This document shows positions 52,277 through 59,455 of a stretch of 64,000 nt of DNA, piece after piece. Numbering within the stretch: position 1 is the first letter of the stretch; every line of letters starts with the position of its first letter. The translations under genes and the position numbers were made by a program. This DNA is from UBA11346 sp038060575 (GTDB lineage Bacteria > Planctomycetota > UBA11346). The stretch is from the NCBI GenBank assembly GCA_964652775.1, contig CAZZAM010000013.1, positions 1 through 64,000 on the forward strand, written 5' to 3'. The notes under the pieces are model-generated. The model had not been told where the DNA came from. It worked only from the letters and a program-made list of their open reading frames with translations, and did not search any database.

Positions 52277-54345
52277 TGGCCCAGGTTCCGCAAGAGATCC
52301 TCGACGCGCTGACCCGGGTCGACATGCCGGCGTTGCCGCTGTCCGCGCCCGGCAGTGAACACATCGTCGTTCAGGGCGCAAATATCCCGGTTTTCCGCAC
52401 TGGCGTGCTCGTCGTCGGTAGCGGTGCTGCCGGTCTGCGCGCAGCCATCGAAGCCCATCGTTCCGGTCTTGAGGTACTGATCGCGACGATGAGTCCATTC
52501 GGCGGAACGTCCGCGTGTTCAGGCTCGGATAAGCAAACGCTGCACACTGCCGGCACCGCCAATCGCGGCGATGACTTCACGAAATTAGCACGCGATATTG
52601 GTTCGGGCGGCGCGATGGATCTCGATCAGGCCTATGTCGAAGCCGTCGGCTCCATCGGTGCATTCGCAGGTCTGCAATACCTCGGCCTGCCGTTGCCGTG
52701 CGATCGCTTCGGCGCGGTGCTGCGTTATCAAACCGATCACGATGACGTTGGTCGTGCGACGAGTTGCGGTCCACGAACATCACGGCTGATGGTGCAGGTA
52801 CTCGCAAAAGAAGCCGTTCGCCTGGGCATTCCCTTCCGCCGTCGTTGCGAAGCCGTGCGTTTGATCGTTGAGAACAGCCGCTGCGTAGGTTGCATCGCCG
52901 TTGATCGCGAGTTGGGATCCGCAGCTAATCCGCACGGCATCTGCGTGCTACTAGCCGGAGCCACGGTGTTGGCGACTGGCGGCCCTGGCGAACTCTACCG
53001 TGACAGCGTTTATCCACGTCACTGCTACGGATCGCTCGGCATGGCGATCGAAGCCGGCGTCGCGGTATGCAATCTGACCGAAAGCCAATTCGGCATCGGC
53101 ACCAGGCGTCAGGAATTTCCGTGGAATCTGTCCGGCACCTACGTCCAAGTCGTCCCGCGCGTGTTCAGCATCGACGACAAAGGCAACGAGCGCGAGTTCC
53201 TCGGCGACTGGTATCAGACCACCCGCGCCATGGCGTCGAACGTGTTCCGCAAAGGCTACCAGTGGCCGTTCCATGCCTCACGCATGCTCGGATATGGCTC
53301 CAGCCTCGTCGATCTCGCGATCTATCACGAAAGTCGGCACGGCCGCACCGTCTGCTTGGATTTCACCAAGAATCCGACGGCGATTCCTGGCGGAAATCCG
53401 TTCTCGCTCAGCGATCTCGATCCCGACGCGCACAACTATCTCACCAACAACGAAGCCTTGCTCGCGACGCCAATCGAACGCCTGCGGCAGATGAATCCGC
53501 TCGCGATCGAATTGTATCGCATGCACGGCACCGACATCACGACCCAGCCGCTGCCATTCAACGTCAATAATCAGCACATGAACGGCGGCGTTGCGGTCGA
53601 TATCTGGGGTCGTTCCAGTTTGCCCGGCCTGTATGCGGTTGGCGAAGTCGCTGGCACGCACGGCGTCACGCGTCCTGGCGGCGCGGCGCTCAATGCGGGT
53701 CAGGTGATGGGCGTGCGCGTGGCGCGCGACCTTGCCGCAAGCAATCCGACGCGCCCACACGACACCACCTCCACTGCCGTCCAAGCGGCAGCGAACGAAG
53801 CACTCACGCTCGCGCGTGGTGCCACTGGCGGACTCGCCGCAGCAGGCGTGCGCGATGACATCCAGGCACGCATGAGCGATCACGCCGGATTTATCTGCCC
53901 AGTTGGTGAGGTCGTCGCAGCCCGAACAGCATCTACCGCACTCCGTTCACAGGCTTGGAGTCAAGGCATCGCCGTCACCACGCCTGAACGTTCCGCCGAG
54001 CCATTCCGTTGGCGTCACATGGCACTGTTGTCCGAGGCCGTCTTCGTCGCGCTGGATCACTACGTCACCTCCGGCGGCGGCAGTCGCGGCGCCCGCGCCT
54101 ATTGCGACCCAACGGGAACCAAGATTCCCGAAGCCCGTGCTATCGATTGTTCATCCTGGCGATTCCGCGAGGAACGCCCCGAACAGCGTCAACTCAAAAT
54201 TCAACTGCGTTGGAACGGCAGCTCATTCCAGATCGAGCAACAACCATTGCGCGGCATGGAAGACACCGGACGCATTTTCTTTGAGAAAAATTGGGCCGCG
54301 TATTTGACCGGGGCGATTCATGAGCCGGGGTTTGTGCATCGGTGA
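52276..54345 (+). CDS. FAD-dependent oxidoreductase (FRD/SDH flavoprotein family)
   Basis: A 689-residue flavoprotein. An FAD-binding loop (VLVVGSGAAGLRAAIEA, about 42-58) is followed by the fumarate-reductase/succinate-dehydrogenase core, with GATVLATGG and LYAVGEVAGTHGVTRPGGAALNAGQV. No signal peptide or extra haem domain is evident. Last gene of the eda-SDR operon, so it may oxidise a sugar-acid intermediate. The last 63 bp (coding EKNWAAYLTGAIHEPGFVHR) occur as diverged copies at 55881-55943 and 56935-56997. Confidence 0.85.
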   Translation: MAQVPQEILDALTRVDMPALPLSAPGSEHIVVQGANIPVFRTGVLVVGSGAAGLRAAIEAHRSGLEVLIATMSPFGGTSACSGSDKQTLHTAGTANRGDDFTKLARDIGSGGAMDLDQAYVEAVGSIGAFAGLQYLGLPLPCDRFGAVLRYQTDHDDVGRATSCGPRTSRLMVQVLAKEAVRLGIPFRRRCEAVRLIVENSRCVGCIAVDRELGSAANPHGICVLLAGATVLATGGPGELYRDSVYPRHCYGSLGMAIEAGVAVCNLTESQFGIGTRRQEFPWNLSGTYVQVVPRVFSIDDKGNEREFLGDWYQTTRAMASNVFRKGYQWPFHASRMLGYGSSLVDLAIYHESRHGRTVCLDFTKNPTAIPGGNPFSLSDLDPDAHNYLTNNEALLATPIERLRQMNPLAIELYRMHGTDITTQPLPFNVNNQHMNGGVAVDIWGRSSLPGLYAVGEVAGTHGVTRPGGAALNAGQVMGVRVARDLAASNPTRPHDTTSTAVQAAANEALTLARGATGGLAAAGVRDDIQARMSDHAGFICPVGEVVAARTASTALRSQAWSQGIAVTTPERSAEPFRWRHMALLSEAVFVALDHYVTSGGGSRGARAYCDPTGTKIPEARAIDCSSWRFREERPEQRQLKIQLRWNGSSFQIEQQPLRGMEDTGRIFFEKNWAAYLTGAIHEPGFVHR

Positions 54346-54372
54346 AGTGAGCCGTTGGTTCAGCATTCCATA

Positions 54373-54454
54373 GCGTAACGACCCTAGCACAACGACCCGC
54401 GCATTGCTTGCACCATGACGCGATAGCCCGGTTCGTTGCAGCGCATATTTAGCC
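54373..54454 (-). mobile_element. attC-like site 0 (degenerate)
   Basis: Homologous to site A. Inner arms ACAACGACCCG and CGGTTCGTTGCA pair at 9 of 10 core positions. The outer cores are degenerate (GTTACGC and GCTAAAT on the minus strand). The R'' side includes the stop of the gene at 54449, just as in site A. Confidence 0.5.
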
Positions 54455-54970
54455 CACGATGAGAAGACCGGTGTCTGCCGGACCAACGCCGCTCATCCAT
54501 AGTTTGGTTTGGGCTACCGCAGCCCTCAAAGGCTCTATAAGTTCATCCGAACTCCAGTAACTTTCTTCGGTCTCGCAATGGCGGCGAATCGACTCAGGGG
54601 TACAATCAACCTTGGAGAGCATGTCGAGCACCTTCTGTGCCGACACATGATCGAACAACGCCATCGAAGTCGCACGGATGGACGACAACTGTTCCGTTGG
54701 TTGCTTCACGGCGAGATCAAACAGCATCGCGTGCGTATCCGAAAGAAAGAGATCGAGCTCGCAGAGCACGGATCCAGAAAACCCAAATTCATCCAACTTT
54801 CGCGCGTTTGCTTTTAGAAAATCCCAGAAGTAGTCCTTCCGTTCGGTCTTCGTAACGGGAATAAAACCCAGGGAGCGACTTTTCGTCGTGATTTGCTTTG
54901 GCGTTGCCGCGCCGATCAAATCCACCACCCGATTGCCGGGCAGCACATAGAAAGAGGCAATTTGGCTCAT
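54449..54970 (-). CDS. Cassette gene 0, hypothetical protein
   Basis: A 173-residue soluble protein that I do not recognise. It starts MSQIASFYVLPGNRVVDLI and is mixed alpha/beta with no catalytic motif, signal peptide or membrane segment. It occupies a cassette-like position: its stop lies in the degenerate R'' core of site 0 and its start is 15 bp from site A. Proteins of unknown function are the norm in integron cassettes. Confidence 0.6.
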   Translation of the reverse strand: MSQIASFYVLPGNRVVDLIGAATPKQITTKSRSLGFIPVTKTERKDYFWDFLKANARKLDEFGFSGSVLCELDLFLSDTHAMLFDLAVKQPTEQLSSIRATSMALFDHVSAQKVLDMLSKVDCTPESIRRHCETEESYWSSDELIEPLRAAVAQTKLWMSGVGPADTGLLIVG

Positions 54971-54984
54971 GGCATGCGATTGTG

Positions 54985-55077
54985 GACTAACGACTCAAGC
55001 TCAGCGACCCCGCCCACGAGACGCATGGATTGCAACCGGATCGCGATGGCCGGGTTCGATGCAGCGCCTGGTTAGGC
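54985..55077 (-). mobile_element. attC-like site A, 93 bp
   Basis: On the minus strand: R'' GCCTAAC, unpaired spacer, L'' TGCATCGAACCCG, variable stem, L' CGGGGTCGCTGA, spacer, R' GTTAGTC. L'' and L' pair over about ten positions with one bulged G, like the extrahelical bases of attC sites. The stop TAA of the Imm26-like gene lies inside R''. Its length equals that of site C. Confidence 0.65.
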
Positions 55078-55542
55078 AACATTGTGATGCTTCTTCCAAA
55101 CAAGAACTGCTTCATAGCCTAAATCTGCTCCGACTCTACCGCATAAAGGCCATTTGTCTTTCGTAGCGTCGCCAATCTGGTCGAAGTCCAGAGGTCCGGA
55201 GAACACCGTAGTTGGATCGACGCGGCCAATGACAGGCAGGTCTGGATGCGGCCGAGCGTCGTAGATGCCAATACAGGTTTCGCGGCGCGTGAAATACTTG
55301 CCGGGAATCAATCGGATGCCGCGATCGAACTCGACGATAGAAAGTGGAATGTCGGCAATGTCACTCCACTCGTAGTCGTGCTGGAAGACAAGAGGCGTAA
55401 TTCCGATGTGGCAGAACGGGTTAAACTCCTTGGTCTTGACGCGTAAGTTAAGGACAACGGCACAACCCCAATATCCCTCCCGAGGGTGCGTCTTGATAAC
55501 ATCCCCGGTGGCCAGCAGCTTAGATTTGGGTTTTCGTTTCAC
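55072..55542 (-). CDS. Cassette gene A, Imm26-like protein
   Basis: A 156-residue protein with a GTG start. KLLATGDVIKTHPREGYWGCAVVLNL... IRLIPGKYFTRRETCIGIYD resembles the Imm26 immunity-protein family, which is also found in integron arrays; the match is from memory and moderate. I prefer the GTG at 55542 because it lies just after the R' core GTTAGGC (55560-55566). The longer frame would start inside the repeated block and encode part of it out of its conserved frame. Confidence 0.55.
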   Translation of the reverse strand: MKRKPKSKLLATGDVIKTHPREGYWGCAVVLNLRVKTKEFNPFCHIGITPLVFQHDYEWSDIADIPLSIVEFDRGIRLIPGKYFTRRETCIGIYDARPHPDLPVIGRVDPTTVFSGPLDFDQIGDATKDKWPLCGRVGADLGYEAVLVWKKHHNVA

Positions 55543-55565
55543 GGGAGACGCGCTTAGTCGCCTAA

Positions 55566-55700
55566 CTAGACTTGGCTGGCGTTTGCGCCGCAATAAAAGC
55601 AACAGGTGGCGCGGTTCACAGTTTTGCATTTACCACATCGCCACCTCTGCACAACGCATTCCGTTCCACCATGCAATCTGCCCCAACGGGGCGGACTCAT
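55566..55700 (-). CDS. Zinc-ribbon microprotein, copy 1
   Basis: A 44-codon frame starting with ATG: MSPPRWGRLHGGTECV, then VQRWRCGKCKTVN, then RATCCFYCGANASQV. WxCxxC...N...CxxxCG resembles a RanBP2-type or double zinc-ribbon knuckle. The TAG stop overlaps the first base of the GTTAGGC core. The same frame, length and cysteines are kept at 56619-56753. It lies directly upstream of the Imm26-like cassette gene in the same direction. Confidence 0.5.
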   Translation of the reverse strand: MSPPRWGRLHGGTECVVQRWRCGKCKTVNRATCCFYCGANASQV

Positions 55701-55850
55701 CCCAGCCCAGGTCAACGCCCTGGGAAAACAGCCACCAATTCACATGAGCCCTGAAGGGGCGATCGATCCGCGATGCACCGAATTGGGCCGCCCCTACAGG
55801 GCTCGTATAATTTAGAACATCAATTCCCAGGGCGTTGCCCTGGGCTGGGA
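55700..55850. repeat. 151-bp palindromic element, copy 1
   Basis: 26-bp terminal inverted repeats (TCCCAGCCCAGG... and its complement, one mismatch) enclose an inner inverted repeat around AGCCCTGAAGGGGCG/CGCCCCTACAGGGCT. Non-coding and MITE-like. Copies at 56754-56904 and 57681-57876. Confidence 0.8.
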
Positions 55851-55880
55851 TTGGCCGCGCCCTTGGCGCTTACACACCGC

Positions 55881-55943
55881 GAGAATAACTGGGCGACGTA
55901 TTTGACTGGGGCGATCCATCAGCAGGGGTTTGTGCATCGGTGA
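55881..55943 (+). pseudogene. Diverged 3' end of the flavoprotein gene, copy 2
   Basis: 63 bp aligned without gaps to 54283-54345. It encodes ENNWATYLTGAIHQQGFVHR and the stop, 21 codons in frame. No upstream part of the gene is present. It shares GAGAATAACTGGGCGACG with copy 3 rather than with the resident gene, so it derives from a paralogue or older duplicate. Confidence 0.8.
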
Positions 55944-55969
55944 GAATGCGTTTTGAACCAGAATTTATA

Positions 55970-56048
55970 GTCTAACAACTCCAGGCTCAGCTACCGGCAA
56001 AGAGTGGCGCATGATGAGGGCGATACGTTCATTGCGGCTTCAGTACCC
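55970..56048 (-). mobile_element. attC-like site B (3' half clear, 5' half degenerate)
   Basis: On the minus strand it ends GGTAGCTGAGCCTGGAGTTGTTAGAC (split here as GGTAGCTGAGCC and TGGAGTTGTTAGAC), close to the end of site A, with a consensus R' core GTTAGAC. The opposite core is not convincing and the site overlaps the 3' end of the cassette gene. Confidence 0.4.
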
Positions 56049-56595
56049 CTAGCTTGATAAGCTCTGTTCGATTATGCTCCAGTATCTGAGCGTTAGGGTA
56101 GAGAAACCCCGAATACACCTCCCATTGCGGGTCTCTTTTCAAGTTGATATAGGGCTGGCGTGTCGGGCATTCCATCACATAGAAGCGTCGCAACGCTTCT
56201 TCCAATCCGGCGGGGTCAGCCACATAGATATAGTCCAATCTCTCGTTCTTGTGGGTAAACGCACCTGCGAAAAGCGAGGGTGAGTGCGTCCGCAACATAT
56301 TCAGCCGTTTCGTGCTGAGACGGTTTAGGGAATCGAGCTCGGAAGCATCAGGCAATCCTAATTTCTCGGGGCGCGACGAGAAACTGACGCCAGTAACTAA
56401 TAATGCAGTACGGTCGCGAATCGGTGCCCGAGCCTTAAGCGCAAGGTTAATGACCGTTGAGCCAGGAACGCCATCGTAATCAGCAAGATAAGACCACCAA
56501 AGTTCAGTGTTCATTGGCTGAGTGATTTCAGACATGGGGGCGCGGCAGCAACCCGCGATTGCAAATAAGAGAGTGGTGAGAAATACATACCTCAT
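56029..56595 (-). CDS. Cassette gene B, DUF695-like lipoprotein
   Basis: A 188-residue protein. A short signal (MRYVFLTTLLFAIAGC) ends in lipobox IAGC. The rest (WWSYLADYDGVPGSTVINLALKARAP... ERLDYIYV... YINLKRDPQWEVYSGFLYPN) resembles DUF695, whose function is unknown. I start at the ATG at 56595, just after the GTTAGGC core at 56613-56619; the open frame upstream lies in the repeated block. Confidence 0.6.
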   Translation of the reverse strand: MRYVFLTTLLFAIAGCCRAPMSEITQPMNTELWWSYLADYDGVPGSTVINLALKARAPIRDRTALLVTGVSFSSRPEKLGLPDASELDSLNRLSTKRLNMLRTHSPSLFAGAFTHKNERLDYIYVADPAGLEEALRRFYVMECPTRQPYINLKRDPQWEVYSGFLYPNAQILEHNRTELIKLGVLKPQ

Positions 56596-56618
56596 CGGAG
56601 ACGCACAGAAACGCCTAA

Positions 56619-56753
56619 CTAAAATTGAACGGCGTTTGCGCCGCAATAATAGTGACAGGCGGCACGGTTCATGGCTCTGCATCTACCACATCGCCATATC
56701 GGCACAACGCATTCCGTTCCACCATGCAATCTGCCCCAACGTGGCGGCCTCAA
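56619..56753 (-). CDS. Zinc-ribbon microprotein, copy 2
   Basis: A 44-codon frame with a TTG start: LRPPRWGRLHGGTECV, then VPIWRCGRCRAMN, then RAACHYYCGANAVQF and TAG. The zinc-ribbon cysteines and WRCGxC are kept although about a fifth of nearby bases differ from copy 1. The ATG of copy 1 has become TTG here. Confidence 0.45.
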   Translation of the reverse strand: MRPPRWGRLHGGTECVVPIWRCGRCRAMNRAACHYYCGANAVQF

Positions 56754-56904
56754 TCCAGCCCAGGGCAACGCCCTGGGAACACGACGCACCAATTCACATG
56801 AGCCCTGTAAGGGCGACCTATTCGTTGAACGCCAGAATCAGCCGCCCCTACAGGGCTCGCCTCATTTCGAACATTGATTCCCAGGGCGTTGCCCTGGGCT
56901 GGGA
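56754..56904. repeat. 151-bp palindromic element, copy 2
   Basis: Same terminal inverted repeats as copy 1 and identical length. Confidence 0.8.
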
Positions 56905-56934
56905 TTGGTCGCGCCGTTGGCGCTTACACACCGC

Positions 56935-56997
56935 GAGAATAACTGGGCGACGTATTTAGCTGGGGCGATTCATGAGCCGGGGTTTGTGCATCGGTGA
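56935..56997 (+). pseudogene. Diverged 3' end of the flavoprotein gene, copy 3
   Basis: 63 bp encoding ENNWATYLAGAIHEPGFVHR and stop, aligned without gaps to 54283-54345 and 55881-55943. Confidence 0.8.
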
Positions 56998-57031
56998 GGC
57001 GCTCGCTTTGGAAAGGATCAGCCTTTCCCCA

Positions 57032-57124
57032 GACTAACGTCAAAGATCACCGGGCCGGCCCTGAGGATTCCAGCAAAACAGGACAGGCCATGGCGGTCGG
57101 CTCCGGTGTATCGCCTTGTTGGGC
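57032..57124 (-). mobile_element. attC-like site C, 93 bp
   Basis: The clearest site. On the minus strand: R'' GCCCAAC, 9-nt spacer, L'' CACCGGAGCCGACC, variable stem, L' GGGCCGGCCCGGTG, 9-nt spacer, R' GTTAGTC. L'' and L' pair with one bulged A, as in the extrahelical bases that set strand choice in integron recombination. Equal length to site A (93 bp). Confidence 0.7.
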
Positions 57125-57159
57125 CGAGAACCTTTTAATAGTACGTTGTACTGGCCTAG

Positions 57160-57513
57160 CTAAACCCGAAATATCTTCTCTAATTTTCGCCCCTTTGCCA
57201 ATTCATCAACTAATTTATCCAAATATCTAACTTGCTGCGTTAGCGGATTCTCTATCTCTTCAATCCGATAGCCGCAGATCATGCCCGTGATAAGGTGCGC
57301 ATTGCGATTGATCTTGGCGTGCTGAAAGAATTGTTCAAATGTCACCTTATCTCTAATGAGTTTCTTCAAAGTCCCATCATCATAACCGGTCAGCCACTCA
57401 ATGACTTGATGTAATTCCTCTTTGCTTCGGCCTTTCTTCTCCACCTTTGCAAGATAGAGGGGATAGACTGAAGAGAATATCATTTTTGCAAATCGTTCAT
57501 CGTGATTTTTCAT
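57160..57513 (-). CDS. Cassette gene C, DUF2200 protein
   Basis: A 117-residue protein with a clear DUF2200 match: FAKMIFSSVYPLYLAKVEKKGRS, QVIEWLTGYDD, ITGMICGYRIEEIENPL, VRYLDKLVDELAKGRKLEKI. DUF2200 genes are familiar integron-cassette cargo; their function is unknown. The start at 57513 follows GGAGA by about 7 bp. The frame is also open upstream into the zinc-ribbon sequence of block 3. Confidence 0.88.
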   Translation of the reverse strand: MKNHDERFAKMIFSSVYPLYLAKVEKKGRSKEELHQVIEWLTGYDDGTLKKLIRDKVTFEQFFQHAKINRNAHLITGMICGYRIEEIENPLTQQVRYLDKLVDELAKGRKLEKIFRV

Positions 57514-57547
57514 GGCGCTTTCTCCGTGTGTTCCCTTGCTGCCCAAC

Positions 57548-57681
57548 GAGACTTGGCCGGCGTTTACGCCGCAATAAAAGTAACAGGCGGCACGGTTCAT
57601 GGCTCTGCATCTACCACATCGCCATATAGGCACAACGCATTCCGTTCCATCATTCAATCAGACCCAACGGGGCGGCCTCAT
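57548..57681 (-). pseudogene. Zinc-ribbon microprotein, copy 3, broken
   Basis: Starts with ATG (MRPPRWV) but meets an in-frame TGA at the eighth codon. After it the frame continues GTECVVPIWRCGRCRAMN and RAACYFYCGVNAGQV. The usual TAG has become TCG, so the frame runs on into the DUF2200 gene, and a start after the TGA would give a zinc-ribbon-DUF2200 fusion. Confidence 0.5.
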
Positions 57682-57876
57682 CCCAGCCCAGGGCAACGCC
57701 CAATGACGATCCGGACAATTGTCCGGATCGTCATTGGGCAACGCCCTGGGAACACGACGCACCAATTCACACGAGCCCCGTAGAGGCACCCAAATCGTGA
57801 ATCGCCGAATTGGGCCGCCCCTACAGGGCTCGCATGATATCGACATCGATTCCCAGGGCGTTGCCCTGGGCTGGGA
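57681..57876. repeat. Palindromic element, copy 3, with 45-bp insertion
   Basis: 151-bp element plus exactly 45 extra bases at 57701-57745. Confidence 0.8.
57701..57745. mobile_element. Palindromic mini-element, copy 2, with target duplication
   Basis: A 35-bp palindrome (CAATGACGATCCGGACAATT followed by its complement) interrupts the palindromic element. GGGCAACGCC flanks it on both sides (57691-57700 and 57736-57745), as expected for a 10-bp target-site duplication. The empty site is seen in copies 1 and 2. It shares 20 bp with 26115-26134. Confidence 0.75.
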
Positions 57877-57905
57877 TTAGTCGCGCCGTTGGCGCTTACA
57901 TCCAT

Positions 57906-58158
57906 TGACCAACACAGCTGACGTCCTTGTATTTAGTTCGCTCAACACAACGCCGCTTAAATGCGAAATATACGGTAAATACCACTGCCCATTGATCTTC
58001 CAGTCTGGAATATCAAACGGACTTCCTGAGCGAGCCTCGCACAATTCACCCAGGCCGGCCCAGAGGGCCGCGCGCCGGGCGACACCTCACGCTGATCAAC
58101 ACACGCGCGAACAACGTGCCGCTATTGACAGTCACCCAGTCATCGGACCCTTCCCACT
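57906..58158. other. Intergenic region before MFS gene
   Basis: No gene or clear repeat. It includes the leader of the MFS transporter gene. Confidence 0.4.
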
Positions 58159-59394
58159 GTGAACCCACGATTCCGTAACGGCGCGCTCAATGTCATTGGC
58201 GAGGCGCTGTGGGGTTTGCAGGCCAACCTGATTGTGTCGGGCACGGTGCTGGCACTGCTGCTGCAACACTTCGGCGCTTCGGCCACTGCGATCGGCGCCA
58301 TCGTCGCTATCGATATGGGTTGCGGTCTGCTGCCGCAGGTGTTCGGTCCGTTCATATTCATCAGCAATCGTCATAGGAAACGTCAGATGGTGGTGTGGCA
58401 TTTCGTGGCGATGATCCCCTTCCTCGGCGTCATCGCTGGGATTGCACATTTTGGGCATGGCGCGTGGGTTGTTCCGGCGATCCTGGTGTCGTGGGCCTGC
58501 TTCGTTGGTGCCATCGGGTTGGTTGTGCCGGTATGGATCGACTGGCTCGCTCGTCTGTTTGATAAGGACGTTCGCGGCACGCTGATGGGTTTGGGCTGGG
58601 GCGCATCGGCTGGCCTGGGCATCGTTGGCGCCTTGTTCGCCAGTTGGTTGATGCACCTACTGCCTGAACCACAGGTTTTCGGCGTCCTCTATGCCCTCGC
58701 TGCGGTGTTAGCCTACGTTTCTATTGGAATATTTTTGTTCATCGATGATCCAGCCGCCACCAGCGACGCACCAGAGCCCCCTCGCCCACGACCCAGCGAC
58801 TTGCTGGTCAGTTTCCGTGCCAGTTTGGCTGAGAAGAATTTTCGCTCGCTGCTCGTTGGTCGCGCGTTGGCTAGCGCCGGTTTCGCCATCGCTCCGTTCA
58901 TCGCTCTGCATTATGCTTCAACCGCCGGCGGTGGGCTGTCGGGCGCGAGTATCGTCGCCGCTGGTGCAGCCGGCACGCTCGGGACGGCGATTGGTTGTCT
59001 GACCTTGGGCCGACTGGGCGATCGCCGGGGTCATCGTCCAGGCGTTCTCATCGGACTTTATGCGCAAATCGCCGCACTGATCTGTCTACTCCTCATCCCA
59101 GGCATGTTGGGCATCCTGCTGGTGTTTCTTGGTGCGGGCATCTCAGGCGCGAGCGTGGTCATCGCACACAACAACATGCTGCTGGAGAGTTGCCCACATG
59201 ACGACCGCGTTGCGCACATCATCGTCGGCAATCTGGTTGCTGGTGCGGTTGGTCTGCTCGTGCCGTTGGTGAGTGGAACCGTAGTCGATCAATGGGGCTA
59301 CATGCCACTGTTTACTGGTTCGCTGGTGATCTCGCTCGCCGGTCTGTTTTGGGTGTTGCTGCGCGTGCAGGATCCGCGGACCGCGTCAAGGTAG
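58159..59394 (+). CDS. Major facilitator superfamily transporter
   Basis: A 411-residue protein with a GTG start and about twelve hydrophobic segments. A loop motif (RLGDRRGHRPGV, near 290) matches the MFS cytoplasmic loop signature between helices. A proline-rich central loop lies near residues 195-215 (EPPRPRPSD). The substrate is unknown; the neighbourhood of sugar-acid and pectin-like genes makes a sugar or oligosaccharide plausible. It does not appear to be in an operon. Confidence 0.8.
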   Translation: MNPRFRNGALNVIGEALWGLQANLIVSGTVLALLLQHFGASATAIGAIVAIDMGCGLLPQVFGPFIFISNRHRKRQMVVWHFVAMIPFLGVIAGIAHFGHGAWVVPAILVSWACFVGAIGLVVPVWIDWLARLFDKDVRGTLMGLGWGASAGLGIVGALFASWLMHLLPEPQVFGVLYALAAVLAYVSIGIFLFIDDPAATSDAPEPPRPRPSDLLVSFRASLAEKNFRSLLVGRALASAGFAIAPFIALHYASTAGGGLSGASIVAAGAAGTLGTAIGCLTLGRLGDRRGHRPGVLIGLYAQIAALICLLLIPGMLGILLVFLGAGISGASVVIAHNNMLLESCPHDDRVAHIIVGNLVAGAVGLLVPLVSGTVVDQWGYMPLFTGSLVISLAGLFWVLLRVQDPRTASR

Positions 59395-59455
59395 AGCATT
59401 CCGGAAGTCCGCCTTGCGAACAGCGACAACTGCAGTTCACACTTAACAACGCAAT

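Larger units (their letters stand above)
55560..55943 (-). repeat. Repeated block 1 (384 bp)
   Basis: First of three homologous blocks (others 56613-56997 and 57541-57903). In plus-strand order it holds core GCCTAAC, the zinc-ribbon microprotein frame (antisense), a 151-bp palindromic element, GGCGCTTACA, and a 63-bp copy of the flavoprotein 3' end. Identity to block 2 is high throughout. Confidence 0.85.
56613..56997 (-). repeat. Repeated block 2 (385 bp)
   Basis: Same order and length as block 1. It carries microprotein copy 2, palindromic element copy 2 and flavoprotein-tail copy 3. Confidence 0.85.
57541..57903 (-). repeat. Repeated block 3 (363 bp, lacks the flavoprotein tail)
   Basis: Homologous to blocks 1 and 2 up to GGCGCTTACA. 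It lacks the 63-bp flavoprotein tail and has a 45-bp insertion in the palindromic element. Core here is GCCCAAC (GTTGGGC on the minus strand). Confidence 0.85.

Noticed and set aside
55560..55700. The microprotein region of each block as a complete attC site of its own
   Set aside because: It ends in a good GTTAGGC core, but no matching RYYYAAC core or paired inner arms could be found at attC distance.
56522..56959. Plus-strand 145-codon frame through repeated block 2
   Set aside because: It runs across the palindromic element and microprotein in an unconserved frame; equivalents in blocks 1 and 3 are broken.
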